Source of the DNA: Siphonodentalium dalli
Taxonomy: Eukaryota > Mollusca > Scaphopoda > Gadilida > Siphonodentaliidae
Length of the DNA stretch: 64,000 bases
Direction of reading: 5' to 3'
Assembly (NCBI GenBank): GCA_032622095.1
Contig: CP136069.1
Span: 4,638,976 to 4,702,975, forward strand
The translations under genes and the position numbers were made by a program. The notes under the pieces were generated by a model. That model was not told the origin of the DNA. It did not search any database and was given only the letters and a program-made list of their open reading frames with translations. Of the stretch, positions 21,893 to 34,289 are shown piece by piece (position 1 is the stretch's first letter; each line of letters opens with the position of its first letter).

Positions 21893-23195
21893 CAATTGAC
21901 ACACCTATTTATAACTCTCCCAAGTCCAGATACAGCATTTTTAAAGACCATAAATACCAGTCTATATAATTTCATTTGGAATTCCAAACGCGATAGAATA
22001 AAAAAGAAAACAATTATGTGCCGAATATATGCACGGAGGTTTGAAGATGATTAATGTTGAAAACTTTGATAGCGCCAATAAAATTACCTGGATTAGACGA
22101 TTGGTTTGCAAACAATCGAAATGGTTTTCACTATGCAATGCCAACCCTTTCTTAAAAGATCCACTCTTTCTCACATATCACCCAAATTATATTGTAAAAC
22201 AAACAGACAAGTTCGCAAATCCATTCTGGAGAGATGTTTCTCTCCGCATGGTGTAAATTTATGCGATTAAATAATTTGAATAATACTTTTATGGCCTCAA
22301 CTGTATGGAATAATCCGAAAATAAAAATCGGAGGTTCGTCGATCAACTTTAAATTGTGGAGAGAAGCCGGAATATATTTTATAAATGATCTATTCCAATC
22401 AGATAATACATTCCATACCCCACGCACACTTTATGCAACTTTCAACATCTGCGTTGATTTTATGACAATCAACAGCATAAAGCGTCAGATTATGTCAATG
22501 GCAAGTTCTATTAATCAACCCTTAATCCATATACCCTACCCATGTATACCCAACAATCTCATTCCGATACTCCGTTATGTAAAAGGCGGTCAATTATTTT
22601 TTATAAAATTCTATCAAATGAGAAAACTATGCCAAATGCATGTCAAAAATGGGAATCCGAAATTTGCGAGAAAATAGAAAATTTAGGAAGAATATTTGAG
22701 CATGCCCTTTAAAACGACAACGGATACAAAATTACAGTGGCTCCAATTCAGAATAAACACACGAATTATTAGTACCAATATATTTCTGAAGGTGGCTAAC
22801 CGTCGAGTCAACGATTTTTGCAATCGTTGTCAAAACGTACAGGAAACCATTTCTCACATTTTCTAGGATTGTCCCCACGTACAAACCTTTATGAAAGAAA
22901 TTGAAACATGGGCAAGAATCAACCAATTTCCCATTGATCTAACAAAAAAGAATATCATTATCGGCATAGATCATGAATACAAAAATTCAAAAAGTAATCT
23001 ATTCCAACTAGTGCTGAAACAATATATACATGTATATAGAACAAAATTCACGCCCACACAACTATCACTTCGATCATTCCTTTGTGATCTTCAATTCAGG
23101 TATGAATGCGAGAGATACAACGCAAAATGTAACATGAATTATGAATTCAAAAACCAATGGCTGACACTTCGAAATGCCTTAAAAATTAAATAATG
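21893..23195 (+). pseudogene. L1-type LINE ORF2 C-terminal fragment, decayed
   Basis: Successive frames give TINTSLYNFIWNSKRDRI, then NKITWIRRLVCK, then NPFWRDVF across a frame change near 22234-22255. Next come LWREAGIYFINDLF and, after another break near 22677, a zinc-knuckle-like CNRCQNVQETISHIF with an in-frame TAG at about 22865, then a tail ending KNQWLTLRNALKIK. This corresponds to the region downstream of the reverse transcriptase motifs in the 7.1-10.5 kb LINE, but the sequence is clearly different, so it is another subfamily. No catalytic motif remains. Confidence 0.8.
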
Positions 23196-23968
23196 GTGTA
23201 TTTGAAATTTTTCAGGCACAAAGTACACCCCGAGCTTAACAGTGACTGGATGACACACAAAATAAATCAATTACCAGGTACCCGAGCGACAGACATTTAT
23301 GCAATATTTGTACAATTTCAGTACACCATCATTTTTACTTTCCAATCATATTCCCCGAGAACGTCAATATATATACTGGTTTGCTTAACAATACCACAAT
23401 TTTGTTCAGCCACAGTCCGAAACGTCAAGAGAGCGTTGTGTATTTTCACCGAGTGCTGTCGAACCAATAATTACAACAACTACAATATTTACAATACAGT
23501 TGCAATATGTTAAATTGTCTAAGTATATTGTTCTTGGTAAATTTAGAATGTAAAAATATTTAAAACTGCACATAGTGTTTGGAACTTTGATTATACAAAC
23601 ATTAAATACTACATATAACCAAATAATATAGCTGAACGTGAAATCTAAAATTATTCTGAAGAAAAAGAATAACTAATTGTTCTTATCAGCATTGTTGTAG
23701 CAAAATAAAGCCCATTTTCTGGAAAAATATTATACCATCGTAGCCTTAAATTTACTTTTAGCCTGAACACTCTTTGTGAAAATTATCCGAACACACTGTG
23801 TGCCTTTAAAGTTTAAATATTTTAGAATTATATGTCACATGTAAGAAAGTAGTCCAGGTTATGAAAGAGTCTCGCTCTTCCATGCCTTGGATTGAGAGAA
23901 TGAATTGTGTGTGTGAATTTTTGTCTTTCCTCCTTTGTCATTCTTTCTTCTAAATAAAAAAAATATAT
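23196..23968. other. AT-rich spacer, no gene recognised
   Basis: Possibly the 3' flank of the LINE fragment. Only short unsupported frames. Confidence 0.4.
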
Positions 23969-24048
23969 ATATATATTTCCGACTAAATCCTGAAAAGTTA
24001 CCCATAATTTTGCTGTGGTTAAGGAGTCAATTATTTAGGGCATTACTG
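23969..24048. mobile_element. TA MITE, right arm only
   Basis: TTTCCGACTAAATCCTGAAA through GGGCATTACTG followed by TA. Confidence 0.85.
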
Positions 24049-24190
24049 TACAATTATTCTCTAACAGAAATCATGGCAGATAAATCAAAAATTTATTTAA
24101 AAAGTCATTTCGAACGAGATTTCAAAACCTGTGTACTGTGTACCCTTCAGCACTTGTTTTGGTGAGAGTGACCCCTTCAGCGTTACTAGG
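24049..24190. mobile_element. Right half of the GCTGAAGGGGTCACTCTC element
   Basis: Matches 42205-42321: ACAATTATTCTCTAACAGAA, ATCATGGCAGATA, and GGTGAGAGTGACCCCTTCAG at the right. The left half is absent; it adjoins the TA MITE arm exactly. Confidence 0.7.
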
Positions 24191-24284
24191 CGGTTAGCGG
24201 TGGCCATAATGCACTACTAATTGCACAAAAGAAATGTCACAAATATTATGTCATAGTAAAATATGGAAAATTGTTATCAACTAC

Positions 24285-27200
24285 GTGCATAATGGGCTAT
24301 GCGATTAATGATGTGCATAATGGGCTATGCGATTAATGATGTGCATAATGGGCTATGCTATTAATGATGTGCATAATGGGCTATGTGATTAATGATGTGC
24401 ATAATGGGCTATGCGATTAATGATGTGCATAATGGGTTATGTGATTAATGATGTGCATAATGGGCTATGCGATTAATGATGTGCATAATGGGCTATGCGA
24501 TTAATGATGTGCATAATGGGTTATGTGATTAATGATGTGCATAATGGGCTATGTGATTAATGATGTGCATAATGGGCTATGCTATTAATGATGTGCATAA
24601 TGGGCTATGCGATTAATGATGTGCATAATGGGCTATGTGATTAATGATGTGCATAATGGGCTATGTGATTAATGATGTGCATAATGGGCTATGTGATTAA
24701 TGATGTACATAATGGGTTATGTGATTAATGATGTGCATAATGGGCTATGTGATTAATGATGCGCATAATGGGTTATGCGATTAATGATGTGCATAATGGG
24801 CTATGTGATTAATGATGTGCATAATGGGCTATGTGATTAATGATGTGCATAATGGGCTATGCGATTAATGATGCGCATAATGGGCTATGCGATTAATGAT
24901 GTGCTTAATGGGCTATGTGATTAATGATGGGCTATGTGATTAATGATGTGCATAATGGGCTATGTGATTAATGATGTGCATAATGGGCTATGTGATTAAT
25001 GATGCGCATAATGGGCTATGTGATTAATGATGTGCATAATGGGCTATGTGATTAATGATGCGCATAATGGGCTATGTGATTAATGATGTGCATAATGGGT
25101 TATGTGATTAATGATGTGCATAATGGGCTATGTGATTAATGATGTGCATAATGGGCTATGCTATTAATGATGTGCATAATGGGCTATGCGATTAATGATG
25201 TGCATAATGGGCTATGTGATTAATGATGTGCATAATGGGCTATGTGATTAATGATGTGCATAATGGGCTATGTGATTAATGATGTACATAATGGGTTATG
25301 TGATTAATGATGTGCATAATGGGCTATGTGATTAATGATGCGCATAATGGGTTATGCGATTAATGATGTGCATAATGGGCTATGTGATTAATGATGTGCA
25401 TAATGGGCTATGTGATTAATGATGTGCATAATGGGCTATGCGATTAATGATGCGCATAATGGGCTATGCGATTAATGATGTGCTTAATGGGCTATGTGAT
25501 TAATGATGGGCTATGTGATTAATGATGTGCATAATGGGCTATGTGATTAATGATGTGCATAATGGGCTATGTGATTAATGATGCGCATAATGGGCTATGT
25601 GATTAATGATGTGCATAATGGGCTATGTGATTAATGATGTGCATAATGGGCTATGTGATTAATGATGCGCATAATGGGCTATGTGATTAATGATGTGCAT
25701 AATGGGCTATGTGATTAATGATGTGCATAATGGGCTATGTGATTAATGATGTGCATAATGGGCTATGTGATTAATGATGTGCATAATGGGCTATGTGATT
25801 AATGATGTGCATAATGGGCTATGCGATTAATGATGTGCATAATGGGCTATGCGATTAATGATGTGCATAATGGGCTATGTGATTAATGATGTGCATAATG
25901 GGCTATGTGATTAATGATGTGCATAATGGGCTATGCTATTAATGATGTGCATAATGGGCTATGTGATTAATGATGTGCATAATGGGCTATGTGATTAATG
26001 ATGTACATAATGGGTTATGTGATTAATGATGTGCATAATGGGCTATGTGATTAATGATGTGCATAATGGGCTATGTGATTAATGATGTGCTTAATGGGCT
26101 ATGTGATTAATGATGTACATAATGGGTTATGTGATTAATGATGTGCTTAATGGGCTATGCGATTAATGATGTGCTTAATGGGCTATGCGATTAATGATGT
26201 GCATAATGGGCTATGCGATTAATGATGTGCATAATGGGCTATGCGATTAATGATGTGCTTAATGGGCTATGTGATTAATGATGTGCATAATGGGCTATGC
26301 GATTAATGATGTGCATAATGGGCTATGCGATTAATGATGTGCATAATGGGCTATGTGATTAATGATGTGCATAATGGCCTATGTGATTAATGATGTGCAT
26401 AATGGGCTATGCTATTAATGATGTGCATAATGGGCTATGTGATTAATGATGTGCATAATGGGCTATGTGATTAATGATGTGCATAATGGGCTATGTGATT
26501 AATGATGTGCATAATGGGCTATGTGATTAATGATGTGCTTAATGGGCTATGTGATTAATGATGTGCATAATGGGCTATGCGATTAATGATGTGCTTAATG
26601 GGCTATGCGATTAATGATGTGCATAATGGGCTATGTGATTAATGATGTGCATAATGGGCTATGTGATTAATGATGTGCATAATGGGCTATGCGATTAATG
26701 ATGTGCATAATGGGCTATGTGATTAATGATGTGCTTAATGGGCTATGTGATTAATGATGTGCATAATGGGCTATGCTATTAATGATGTGCATAATGGGCT
26801 ATCAACTACGTGCATAATGGGCTATGCGATTAATGATGTGCATAATGGGCTATGTGATTAATGATGTGCATAATGGGCTATGTGATTAATGATGTGCATA
26901 ATGGGCTATGTGATTAATGATGTGCATAATGGGCTATGCTATTAATGATGTGCATAATGGGCTATCAACTACGTGCATAATGGGCTATGCGATTAATGAT
27001 GTGCATAATGGGCTATGTGATTAATGATGTGCATAATGGGCTATGTGATTAATGATGTGCATAATGGGCTATGTGATTAATGATGTGCATAATGGGCTAT
27101 CAACTACGTGCATAATGGGCTATGCGATTAATGATGTGCATAATGGGCTATGCGATTAATGATGTGCATAATGGGCTATGCGATTAATGATGTGCATAAT

Positions 27201-27437
27201 GGGCTATGTGATTAATGATGTGCATAATGGGCTATCAACTACGTGCATAATGGGCTATGCGATTAATGATGTGCATAATGGGCTATGCGATTAATGATGT
27301 GCATAATGGGCTATGTGATTAATGATGTGCATAATGGGCTATGTGATTAATGATGTGCATAATGGGCTATGTGATTAATGATGTGCATAATGGGCTATGT
27401 GATTAATGATGTGCATAATGGGTTATGCGATTAATGA
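24285..27437. repeat. 28-bp minisatellite, about 112 copies (3.15 kb)
   Basis: Unit GTGCATAATGGGCTATGYGA then TTAATGAT, with C/T variation at the Y and occasional GTGCTTAAT or GTACATAAT variants. A block with period 579 bp (20 full units plus one 19-bp truncated unit) is repeated, seen from the truncated unit at about 24901 and 25480 and the GTACAT variant at 24705 and 25284. Near the right end, junction units containing ATCAACTACGTGCATAATGG occur about four times and match the sequence at the left border. The array stops 38 bp before a SWI5 exon. Confidence 0.95.
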
Positions 27438-27475
27438 CAACCCTACATGTGATAAAAATTATTCTTTAGTTACAG

Positions 27476-27576
27476 AATATTCCACAGAAAGAAAAACAAG
27501 TTAGCAGAGAGCAAATTGAAGAAATCGAGAGAAAAATCAAAATCGTGGGACAAGAAATAGATGAGATTGAAAAGGA
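27476..27576 (+). CDS. SWI5: SWI5 homologue, coiled-coil exon
   Basis: SWI5 pairs with SFR1 and stabilises RAD51 filaments in homologous recombination (nucleus). The exon begins after TTCTTTAGTTACAG (ending 27475) in phase 0, encodes 33 codons plus GA, and ends at a consensus donor (GA|GTGAGT). Its residues (…VSREQIEEIERKIKIVGQEI…) are rich in E, K and I with heptad-like spacing, as expected for the coiled coil ahead of the conserved SWI5 core. Without splicing the frame would stop at the TGA inside the donor. Joining to the next exon creates E-K-E-G-C, where the human protein has S-E-G-Y. The acceptor lies 38 bp after a 3-kb minisatellite. Confidence 0.85.
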
Positions 27577-27624
27577 GTGAGTTAATTCTAAGATCATGCA
27601 GATCTCCCAGATTATAGGAATAAA

Positions 27625-27697
27625 AGGATTGGGCTGGTATTCCGGTCTCTCTGGTTATAGGAACATAAGGATTGGGCTGGTATTCCGGTCTCTCGGG
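27625..27697. repeat. Two-copy direct repeat of about 43 bp
   Basis: AGGATTGGGCTGGTATTCCG and its continuation GTCTCTC occur twice in tandem just inside the intron. Confidence 0.8.
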
Positions 27698-27837
27698 TTA
27701 GGAGCCCTATGAATCGAATCGATTTGATGCGATTCAGAATCTTTCATAAATACTCTACAATAATGCTTTAACCCACAGCGAGCCCCACAGAACGGTGAGC
27801 AGACGACACTCAGCAGTACATTCATCTGTTTGTTTGG

Positions 27838-28505
27838 GGATCCCTATGGGATAACTACTCATCAATGATGCTTTAGTACAGAAAGGTTTAAACTTATTAC
27901 TTGAACATATCCTGTGGGATAACTACTCACCAATGATGGTTCAGTATAGAAAGGGTTAAATTTATTATCTGAACATTTCCTACGGGATAACTACTCACCA
28001 ATGATGCTTTAGTATCGAAAGGATTAAACTTTTTATCTGAACATTTCCTATGGGATAACTACTCATCAATGATGCTTTAGTATAGAAAGGGTTAAACTTA
28101 TTATTTGAACATTTCCTATGGGATAACTACTCACCAATGATGCTTTAGTATAGAAAGGGTCAAACTTATTATCTGAACATTTCCTATGAGATAACTACTC
28201 ATCAATGGTGCTTTAGTATAGAAAGGGTTAAACTTATTATCTGAACATTTCCTATGGGATAACTACTCACCAATGATGCTTTAGTATAGAAAGGGTAAAA
28301 CTTATTATCTGAACATTTCCTATGAGATAACTACTCATCAATGGTGCTTTAGTATAGAAATGGTTAACTTATTATCTGAACATTTCCTATGGGATAACTA
28401 CTCACCAATGATGCTTTAGTATCGAAAGGATTAAACTTTTTATCTGAACATTTCCTATGGGATAACTTCTCATCAATGATGCTTTAGTATAGAAAGAGTT
28501 AAACT
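27838..28505. repeat. 68-bp minisatellite, about 10 copies
   Basis: Unit contains GGATAACTACTCACCAATGA, TGCTTTAGTATAGAAAGGG and TTAAACTTATTATCTGAAC. Copies differ by a few bases. Confidence 0.92.
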
Positions 28506-28710
28506 AGTAAGGTATTAATCAAAAGTTTTTTAGACAAAACTAATGGTTTGTTAACTGGTTTGCTGCTAAATATCCTACATACACAAAATGAAATGCGTAC
28601 ATAATTCAATAAACAGAAAATCATTGAATTTTATGCTTGGAGTAGGTAATTGATTACATTTGTGCTCTTTTCTCAAATTTGACCCCAACATATATACATT
28701 TGTGATTATG

Positions 28711-30080
28711 TTATGAGCCTGGATGTCTCATTAGGCTATGGTTATGAGCATGGTTGTCTCATTAGGCTATGGTTATGAGCCTTGATGTCTCATTAGGCTA
28801 TGGTTATGAGCCTGGATGTCTCATTAGGCTATGGTTATGAGCCTGGTTGTCTCATTAGGCTATGGTTATGAGCCTGGATGTCTCATTAGGATATGGTTAT
28901 GAGCCTGGATGTCTCATTAGGCTATGGTTATGAGCCTGGATGTCTCATTAGGCTATGGTTATGAGCCTGGATGTCTCATTAGGCTATGGTTATGAGCCTG
29001 GTTGTCTCATTAGGCTATGGTTATGAGCCTGGATGTCTCATTAGGATATGGTTATGAGCCTGGATGTCTCATTAGGCTATGGTTATGAGCCTGGATGTCT
29101 CATTAGGCTATGGTTATGAGCCTGGTTGTCTCATTAGGCTATGGTTATGAGCCTGGATGTCTCATTAGGCTATGGTTATGAGCCTGGATGTCTCATTAGG
29201 CTATGGTTATGAGCCTGGTTGTCTCATTAGGCTATGGTTATGAGCCTGGATGTCTCATTAGGCTATGGTTATGAGCCTGGATGTCTCATTAGGCTATGGT
29301 TATGAGCCTGGATGTCTCATTAGGATATGGTTATGAGCCTGGATGTCTCATTAGGATATGGTTATGAGCCTGGATGTCTCATTAGGCTATGGTTATGAGC
29401 CTGGATGTCTCATTAGGCTATGGTTATGAGCCTGGTTGTCTCATTAGGCTATGGTTATGAGCCTGGATGTCTCATTAGGCTATGGTTATGAGCCTGGATG
29501 TCTCATTAGGCTATGGTTATGAGCCTGGTTGTCTCATTAGGCTATGGTTATGAGCCTGGATGTCTCATTAGGCTATGGTTATGAGCCTGGATGTCTCATT
29601 AGGCTATGGTTATGAGCCTGGATGTCTCATTAGGCTATGGTTATGAGCCTGGTTGTCTCATTAGGCAATGGTTATGAGCCTGGATGTCTCATTAGGCTAT
29701 GGTTATGAGCCTGGATGTCTCATTAGGCTATGGTTATGAGCCTGGATGTCTCATTAGGCTATGGTTATGAGCCTGGTTGTCTCATTAGGCTATGGTTATG
29801 AGCCTGGATGTCTCATTAGGCTATGGTTATGAGCCTGGATGTCTCATTAGGCTATGGTTATGAGCCTGGATGTCTCATTAGGCTATGGTTATGAGCCTGG
29901 TTTTCTCATTAGGCTATGGTTATGAGCCTGGTTGTCGGATCAGATTATGAGTGGTTGTCGGATTAGGTGATGGTTATGAGTCTGGTTGTCGGAATATGTT
30001 ATGGTTATGAGTCTGGTTGTCAAATTAGGTTTTGGATATGAGCATGGATGTCTGATTAGGTTATGGTTATGAGCTTGGTT
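28711..30080. repeat. 31-bp minisatellite, about 44 copies
   Basis: Unit TTATGAGCCTGGATGTCTCA then TTAGGCTATGG, with GGATG/GGTTG and GGCTATGG/GGATATGG variants. The last units (after about 29930) are diverged (GTCGGATTAGG). Recurring orders of variants suggest block duplications. Confidence 0.93.
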
Positions 30081-30089
30081 GTCGGACGC

Positions 30090-30880
30090 CGTTAGGAAAA
30101 ACAATTTGTCATTTTTCTCAAACTTTTTGCAAATAGAAGTACATTTTCTAACATTTCGGTATCCATTCAAACTTCGCAAATATTGTCCCAATTTAATTAT
30201 ATAAGTAACAATATTTCCAAAATATTACCTGGCAAACTTTATTTAAATGAATAAACTAAACAAGCAATACAGTGTTGTCGCCAAAGCCCAGATCTGGGCT
30301 TCCAGTACTCTTGCGTAGGGTCCAAATATGGGTTTTCAGCACTAGACCAGTCAAGGCAAGGTATATTGTGCAGTTCCTATCCTTTATTAATTAGCTATAG
30401 GTTATCGGCCGCAATAAGTAAAATGCTGCCCACGTCATAAGTAACAAAAAGTCGGCCAATAAGTAGAAAACGCAGCCAATAAGTAACAAAAAGTCGGCCA
30501 ATAAGTAGAAAACGCAGCCAATAAGTCAAGGTGACGTAAATGACGTCATACGTAATTAGCTCGATCGCTAAAGAATATTGGGTCGACGGAAGATATATTG
30601 CAGTTGATTTTGGATGAATTACGGACAGTCACTGTTTTTGTGATTAAATATACATGTACGTGGATGAACTACATGTACATGTATCCGTATCAATACCATC
30701 CAGTGGAAACTGACAGTACTGTGAAATCGCTGCAAGTTCTTCACAAAGTTCACAAGAATAAAAATTTGCTGGAATAATTGTTAATTTAATAAAACACACA
30801 ATGGTATATCTATGTTAATATATTCATCATCATCATGTGAAACAGTTTTTGCCATTGTTGCTAATTAATAAAATACTTAT
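30090..30880. other. Spacer inside the SWI5 intron
   Basis: Contains a short direct repeat around 30440-30525 (CGGCCAATAAGTAGAAAACG) and CRE-like TGACGTCA near 30541. No exon recognised. Confidence 0.4.
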
Positions 30881-31012
30881 TAATTGGTTGTTTCCACATT
30901 GACCGAGTTATGAGGCCTCGGTCTGTCGTATTAGCCTTCGGCCTGCGGCCTCAGGCCAATACGACAGACCTCGGCCTCATAACTCGGCCAATATGGAAAC
31001 AACCAATTAATA
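30880..31012. repeat. 133-bp palindrome
   Basis: Arms TTATTAATTGGTTGTTTCCA and TGGAAACAACCAATTAATAA, continuing through GACCGAGTTATGAGGC / GCCTCATAACTCGGCC to a GC-rich centre (GCCTTCGGCCTGCGGCCTCA). Fold-back MITE type. Confidence 0.85.
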
Positions 31013-31038
31013 ACATATAATATATCTTATATAACCTA

Positions 31039-31210
31039 CAGTAATGCCCTAAATAATCGACTCCTTAACCACAGCAGATTTATGGGTAACTTTTAAAGCT
31101 CTCGTGAGAGCTTTCCGATGAATGGCAACAAGCCATATTTCCGACTAAATCCTGAAAAGTTACCCATGATTCTGATGTGGTTGAGGAGTCGATTATTTAG
31201 GGCATTACTG
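31039..31210. mobile_element. TA MITE, 172 bp
   Basis: Both ends present (CAGTAATGCCC / GGGCATTACTG), flanked by TA, with the central GAGAGCTTTCCGATGAATGG. The left arm is shortened. Confidence 0.9.
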
Positions 31211-31225
31211 TATATTCTTTCCCAC

Positions 31226-31935
31226 ACAGTGGGCTAGTATTACCAAATTCACCCTCTGGGGACCTAATTCTGCTTAGGCCTCTTCTTCTGGAAAGTATCT
31301 ATAGTCTCAAATTAACATTGTTTTACATGTAGTTACTTTTACCCTTCTGTTCAGTTTCTATATACGCTAATTTGCAGAAGATAAAATGCATAATCGAGGT
31401 GATGGGTGAACATCACCAACGTCAACTGGGTAACTTCAGTCTCCCATAGTATTTGAGTCCTAAGCACAATAAGGTCCCCAGAGGGTGAATTTGGTGATGC
31501 TAGCCCACTATGCAGGATAGCAATACTAAATTCACCCTCTGTTGGATAGCGTCACTAAATTCACCCTCTGGGGACTTCAATTGTTCATTCTGCCAAGCCT
31601 GCAAATAGCGTGTCTGTCATTTGCAGAATGAGGTCCCCAGAGGGTGAATTTATAGTAACAAATTAACATTGTTTTTAGTTACGTTTTCCATTCTGGGAAG
31701 TTTCTATATCCCCCTAATTTGCAGAAGATAAAATTCATAATCGAGGTGCCCAATGGGTGAACATCACCAACTTCAACTGGGGAACTTCCATCTAATCGTA
31801 GGTCTACCTTAGAGGGCCTAAGCAGAATGAGGTTCCCATAGGGTGAATTTGGTGATGCTAGCCCGATATGCGGGATAGCATCACTAAATTCACCCTCTGG
31901 GGACCTCATTCTGCAAATATCAGACACACTACTAA
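31226..31935. mobile_element. hAT-like palindromic elements, nested or repeated modules
   Basis: At least four CACCCTCTGGGGACC or inverse modules separated by the internal segment containing TTTGCAGAAGATAAAATGCA. One inner module pair is duplicated around 31500-31640. The right end is ATTCTGCAAATATCAGACAC. It appears to be two copies of the family joined or nested. Confidence 0.75.
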
Positions 31936-31939
31936 CAGG

Positions 31940-32255
31940 CCAGCTCCATGCAGAGTTCAGTCCCCTACACAGGACTTACCGCTGCCAGCACCTACACATA
32001 ATGTGAAGAAATCACTAATTTATTTATTTGACACCTTTGTAGGTTGTAGGTTCATTTTGCATTATTCTGAGAAACTGAACTGTCTATATTCATTTGAAAA
32101 TTATCTAGATTAATCCAGAATGAATTATAACTGACAAAACACTCAATAAAATCTGTTAGATTTAATTCAGTTTTTTAATTAAGAAAATATACATGTCGGC
32201 AGCGGTCAGACATAGCGTAGCAAGGGGACTGAACTCTGTTTTGCAGCTTGACTAA
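31940..32255. repeat. Inverted-repeat element, about 0.3 kb
   Basis: GCAGAGTTCAGTCCCCT near 31952 is matched in inverse by AGGGGACTGAACTCTG near 32224, and CCGCTGCC by GGCAGCGG. The interior is AT-rich. It ends about 75 bp before a SWI5 exon. Confidence 0.6.
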
Positions 32256-32329
32256 CAGGTTGTATATTCTTACAAACAGAGGTTGTATTTTCTTTTTATT
32301 AAATAGAGGCTATTTTTATTTTCTAACAG

Positions 32330-32424
32330 AGGTTGCCGTGAAGCTGAGCTGAAGCAGCACATTACGATGCTACATGAGTACAATGAGGTCAAGGACATTG
32401 GACAGATCATTCTGGGGAGAATAG
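32330..32424 (+). CDS. SWI5: SWI5 homologue, conserved core exon
   Basis: A 95-nt exon between TATTTTCTAACAG (ending 32329) and ATAG|GTGAGA. It completes the split GA|A codon and encodes GCREAELKQHITMLHEYNEV followed by KDIGQIILGRI. The string LHEYN-x-x-KD-x-GQ-x-x-LG is the hallmark of the SWI5 family and aligns without gaps to human LHEYNDIKDVGQMLLG. It ends in phase 1. The intron before it (4.75 kb) holds the 68-bp and 31-bp arrays; the intron after it (9.95 kb) holds several MITEs and pearl-like repeats. Confidence 0.93.
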
Positions 32425-32500
32425 GTGAGATATACAGTAGTTATTTGCGAGCCAGGCCACAATGAAACACATTGTTTGACCTAACACTTTCTTAAAGCTA

Positions 32501-32630
32501 CAGTAATACCCTAAATAAAATTGACTCCTTAACCACAGCAAAATTATGGGTAACTTTTCAGGATTTAGTCGGAAATATGGCTTGTTGCCATATTTCCGAC
32601 TAAATCCTGAAAAGTTACCCATAATTCTGT
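32501..32630. mobile_element. TA MITE, right end truncated
   Basis: Starts CAGTAATACCCTAAATAAAA; the hairpin turn is reduced to CTTGTTGCC, and the right arm stops at CCCATAATTCTG. It starts 76 bp downstream of a SWI5 donor. Confidence 0.85.
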
Positions 32631-32659
32631 AGAACACCACCAGCCTTTTTAGCCCAACA

Positions 32660-33632
32660 TGACGAGACAAGTTTGAGCTATTGCCATGTGTTGTCGTCCG
32701 TACAGCACTCTTAATTCAGACTGTTTGGCTTCAGCACTCTGCTATGGCAACCCTTTACCATGGCCCAGTTTGCTTCAGCATTGCTGATAGCCATAGCCAA
32801 TTATGAGGGCTGCTTGTGCACCAGTCGGTCAACAAATCATTTGGCAGGCCACATCCCTCATCCGATCATCACCAACCTTCAAATTGATCTTTGGGGTGAC
32901 CTCTAGATGGGAGCCATCAATTTTTTCCGAAATTTGTTAAAAAACATTGGCCACCAGCAGCCATCTTGGATATCTAATTTGAATACATCGACAGATCCTG
33001 CAGCCCGCATTTATCAGAGAAATTATTTGAAAATTCACAGGCATGTTTAGGATCACCTCTATATTATTTGAACAATGTTCAATGAAAAACATGGCCACCA
33101 GCAGCCATCTTGAATTTTACTCTTTGTATGACTAAATCATTTGACACACCCTACAGACCACATCCCTCATCCTATCATCCCCAAACTTTATATGGATATT
33201 CAGGTTGACCTCTTGATGGGAGCCATCAATTTTGTTAAAAATTTGTTCAAAAACATGGCCGGCAGCAGACATGTACTGGATTTCAAATTTTAATCCATCG
33301 GCACACCCCTGTAACCCACATTTTTTGGAGAAATGTTTTGAAAATTTATAGGCATGTTTAGGACCACCTCTAGATGGGAGCTATCAAATTCATACGAATT
33401 TCGTTAAAAAACCTAGCCACCAGCAGCCATCTTGGATTTCATATGTGAATCCATCACCACACCCTGCAGTCCACATTTATTGGTGAAATGTTTGAAATAA
33501 AAATAATTTCATCTACCGGAACACAATACAAGCACTTTACTGTAACATTTTGACTTTTCTTTTGCTTTATTGATCAGCATAATATTAATGCCACCCCAAG
33601 TTAAGCTACAATGTCATTGACACTTTCATTTG
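32660..33632 (-). mobile_element. Pearl-like interspersed repeat, minus orientation
   Basis: Starts near CAAGTTTGAGCTATTGCCAT and ends AAGTTAAGCTACAATGTCAT with TGACACTTTCATT. The inner units (about five) are of the 'TCATCCGATCATCACCAA' subtype, like 20840-21880. Confidence 0.75.
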
Positions 33633-33796
33633 TTAAAATAAAATGCAAGGATACCGAATGATGCAAAAACTATTAGTGCTGAGAGTAGGATAACATTTTG
33701 AGAGTGGAAGAACACGTTCAGTCTTCTATGAGTTTGGATACGACTTATATTTTTATGTGAAAAGTTGACGAAAATATAATAAATAGACAATAGTTA

Positions 33797-33951
33797 ACTG
33801 TTCTGAGTAGCTTACGGTTTTTCTCCTCAAGTGAGATGCGGAAGATTATTTTTTATGAGGTGTAGCCGAGAGAAAATAATCCTCACGAGAGGAGAAAAGC
33901 CATACGCTACTCAGAACAGTTATACGCTACTCAGAACAGTTGACTTTTGTG
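33797..33951. repeat. Palindrome with duplicated right arm
   Basis: Left arm AACTGTTCTGAGTAGCTTAC..TTTTTCTCCTC; right arm GAGGAGAAAAGCCATACG then CTACTCAGAACAGTTATACG followed by a second CTACTCAGAACAGTT. Same architecture as 13580 and 14233. Confidence 0.8.
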
Positions 33952-34047
33952 TTTATTAATTTATTATATTTTCTATACAAGTTTGTTATGACCCAGACCA
34001 CAATGAAACACAAGGTTAGACCTAATACTCTTGGGTTCCTTATAAAA

Positions 34048-34285
34048 GTGCAGGCCCAAATTATAGTGCAGGGGGAAATTCCATTGAAAGTTAATAAACG
34101 TGCAGACCCAAATAATAGTGCAGGGGGGAAATTCCATTGAAAGTTAATAAACGTGCAGACCCAAATAATAGTGCAGGGGGGAAATTCCATTGAAAGTTAA
34201 TAAACGTGCAGGCCCAAATTATAGTGCAGGGGGGAAATTCCATTGAAAGTTAATAAACGTGCAGACCCAAATAATAATGCAGGGG
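34048..34285. repeat. 53-bp tandem repeat, 4-5 copies
   Basis: Unit AATAAACGTGCAGACCCAAA then TAATAGTGCAGGGGGGAAAT and TCCATTGAAAGTT. Two diverged copies lie apart at about 34534-34600. Confidence 0.9.
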
Positions 34286-34289
34286 GTAC

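Noticed and set aside
24285-30080. CRISPR-like regular repeats
   Set aside because: Units are contiguous without unique spacers, and the setting is a eukaryotic intron; these are minisatellites.
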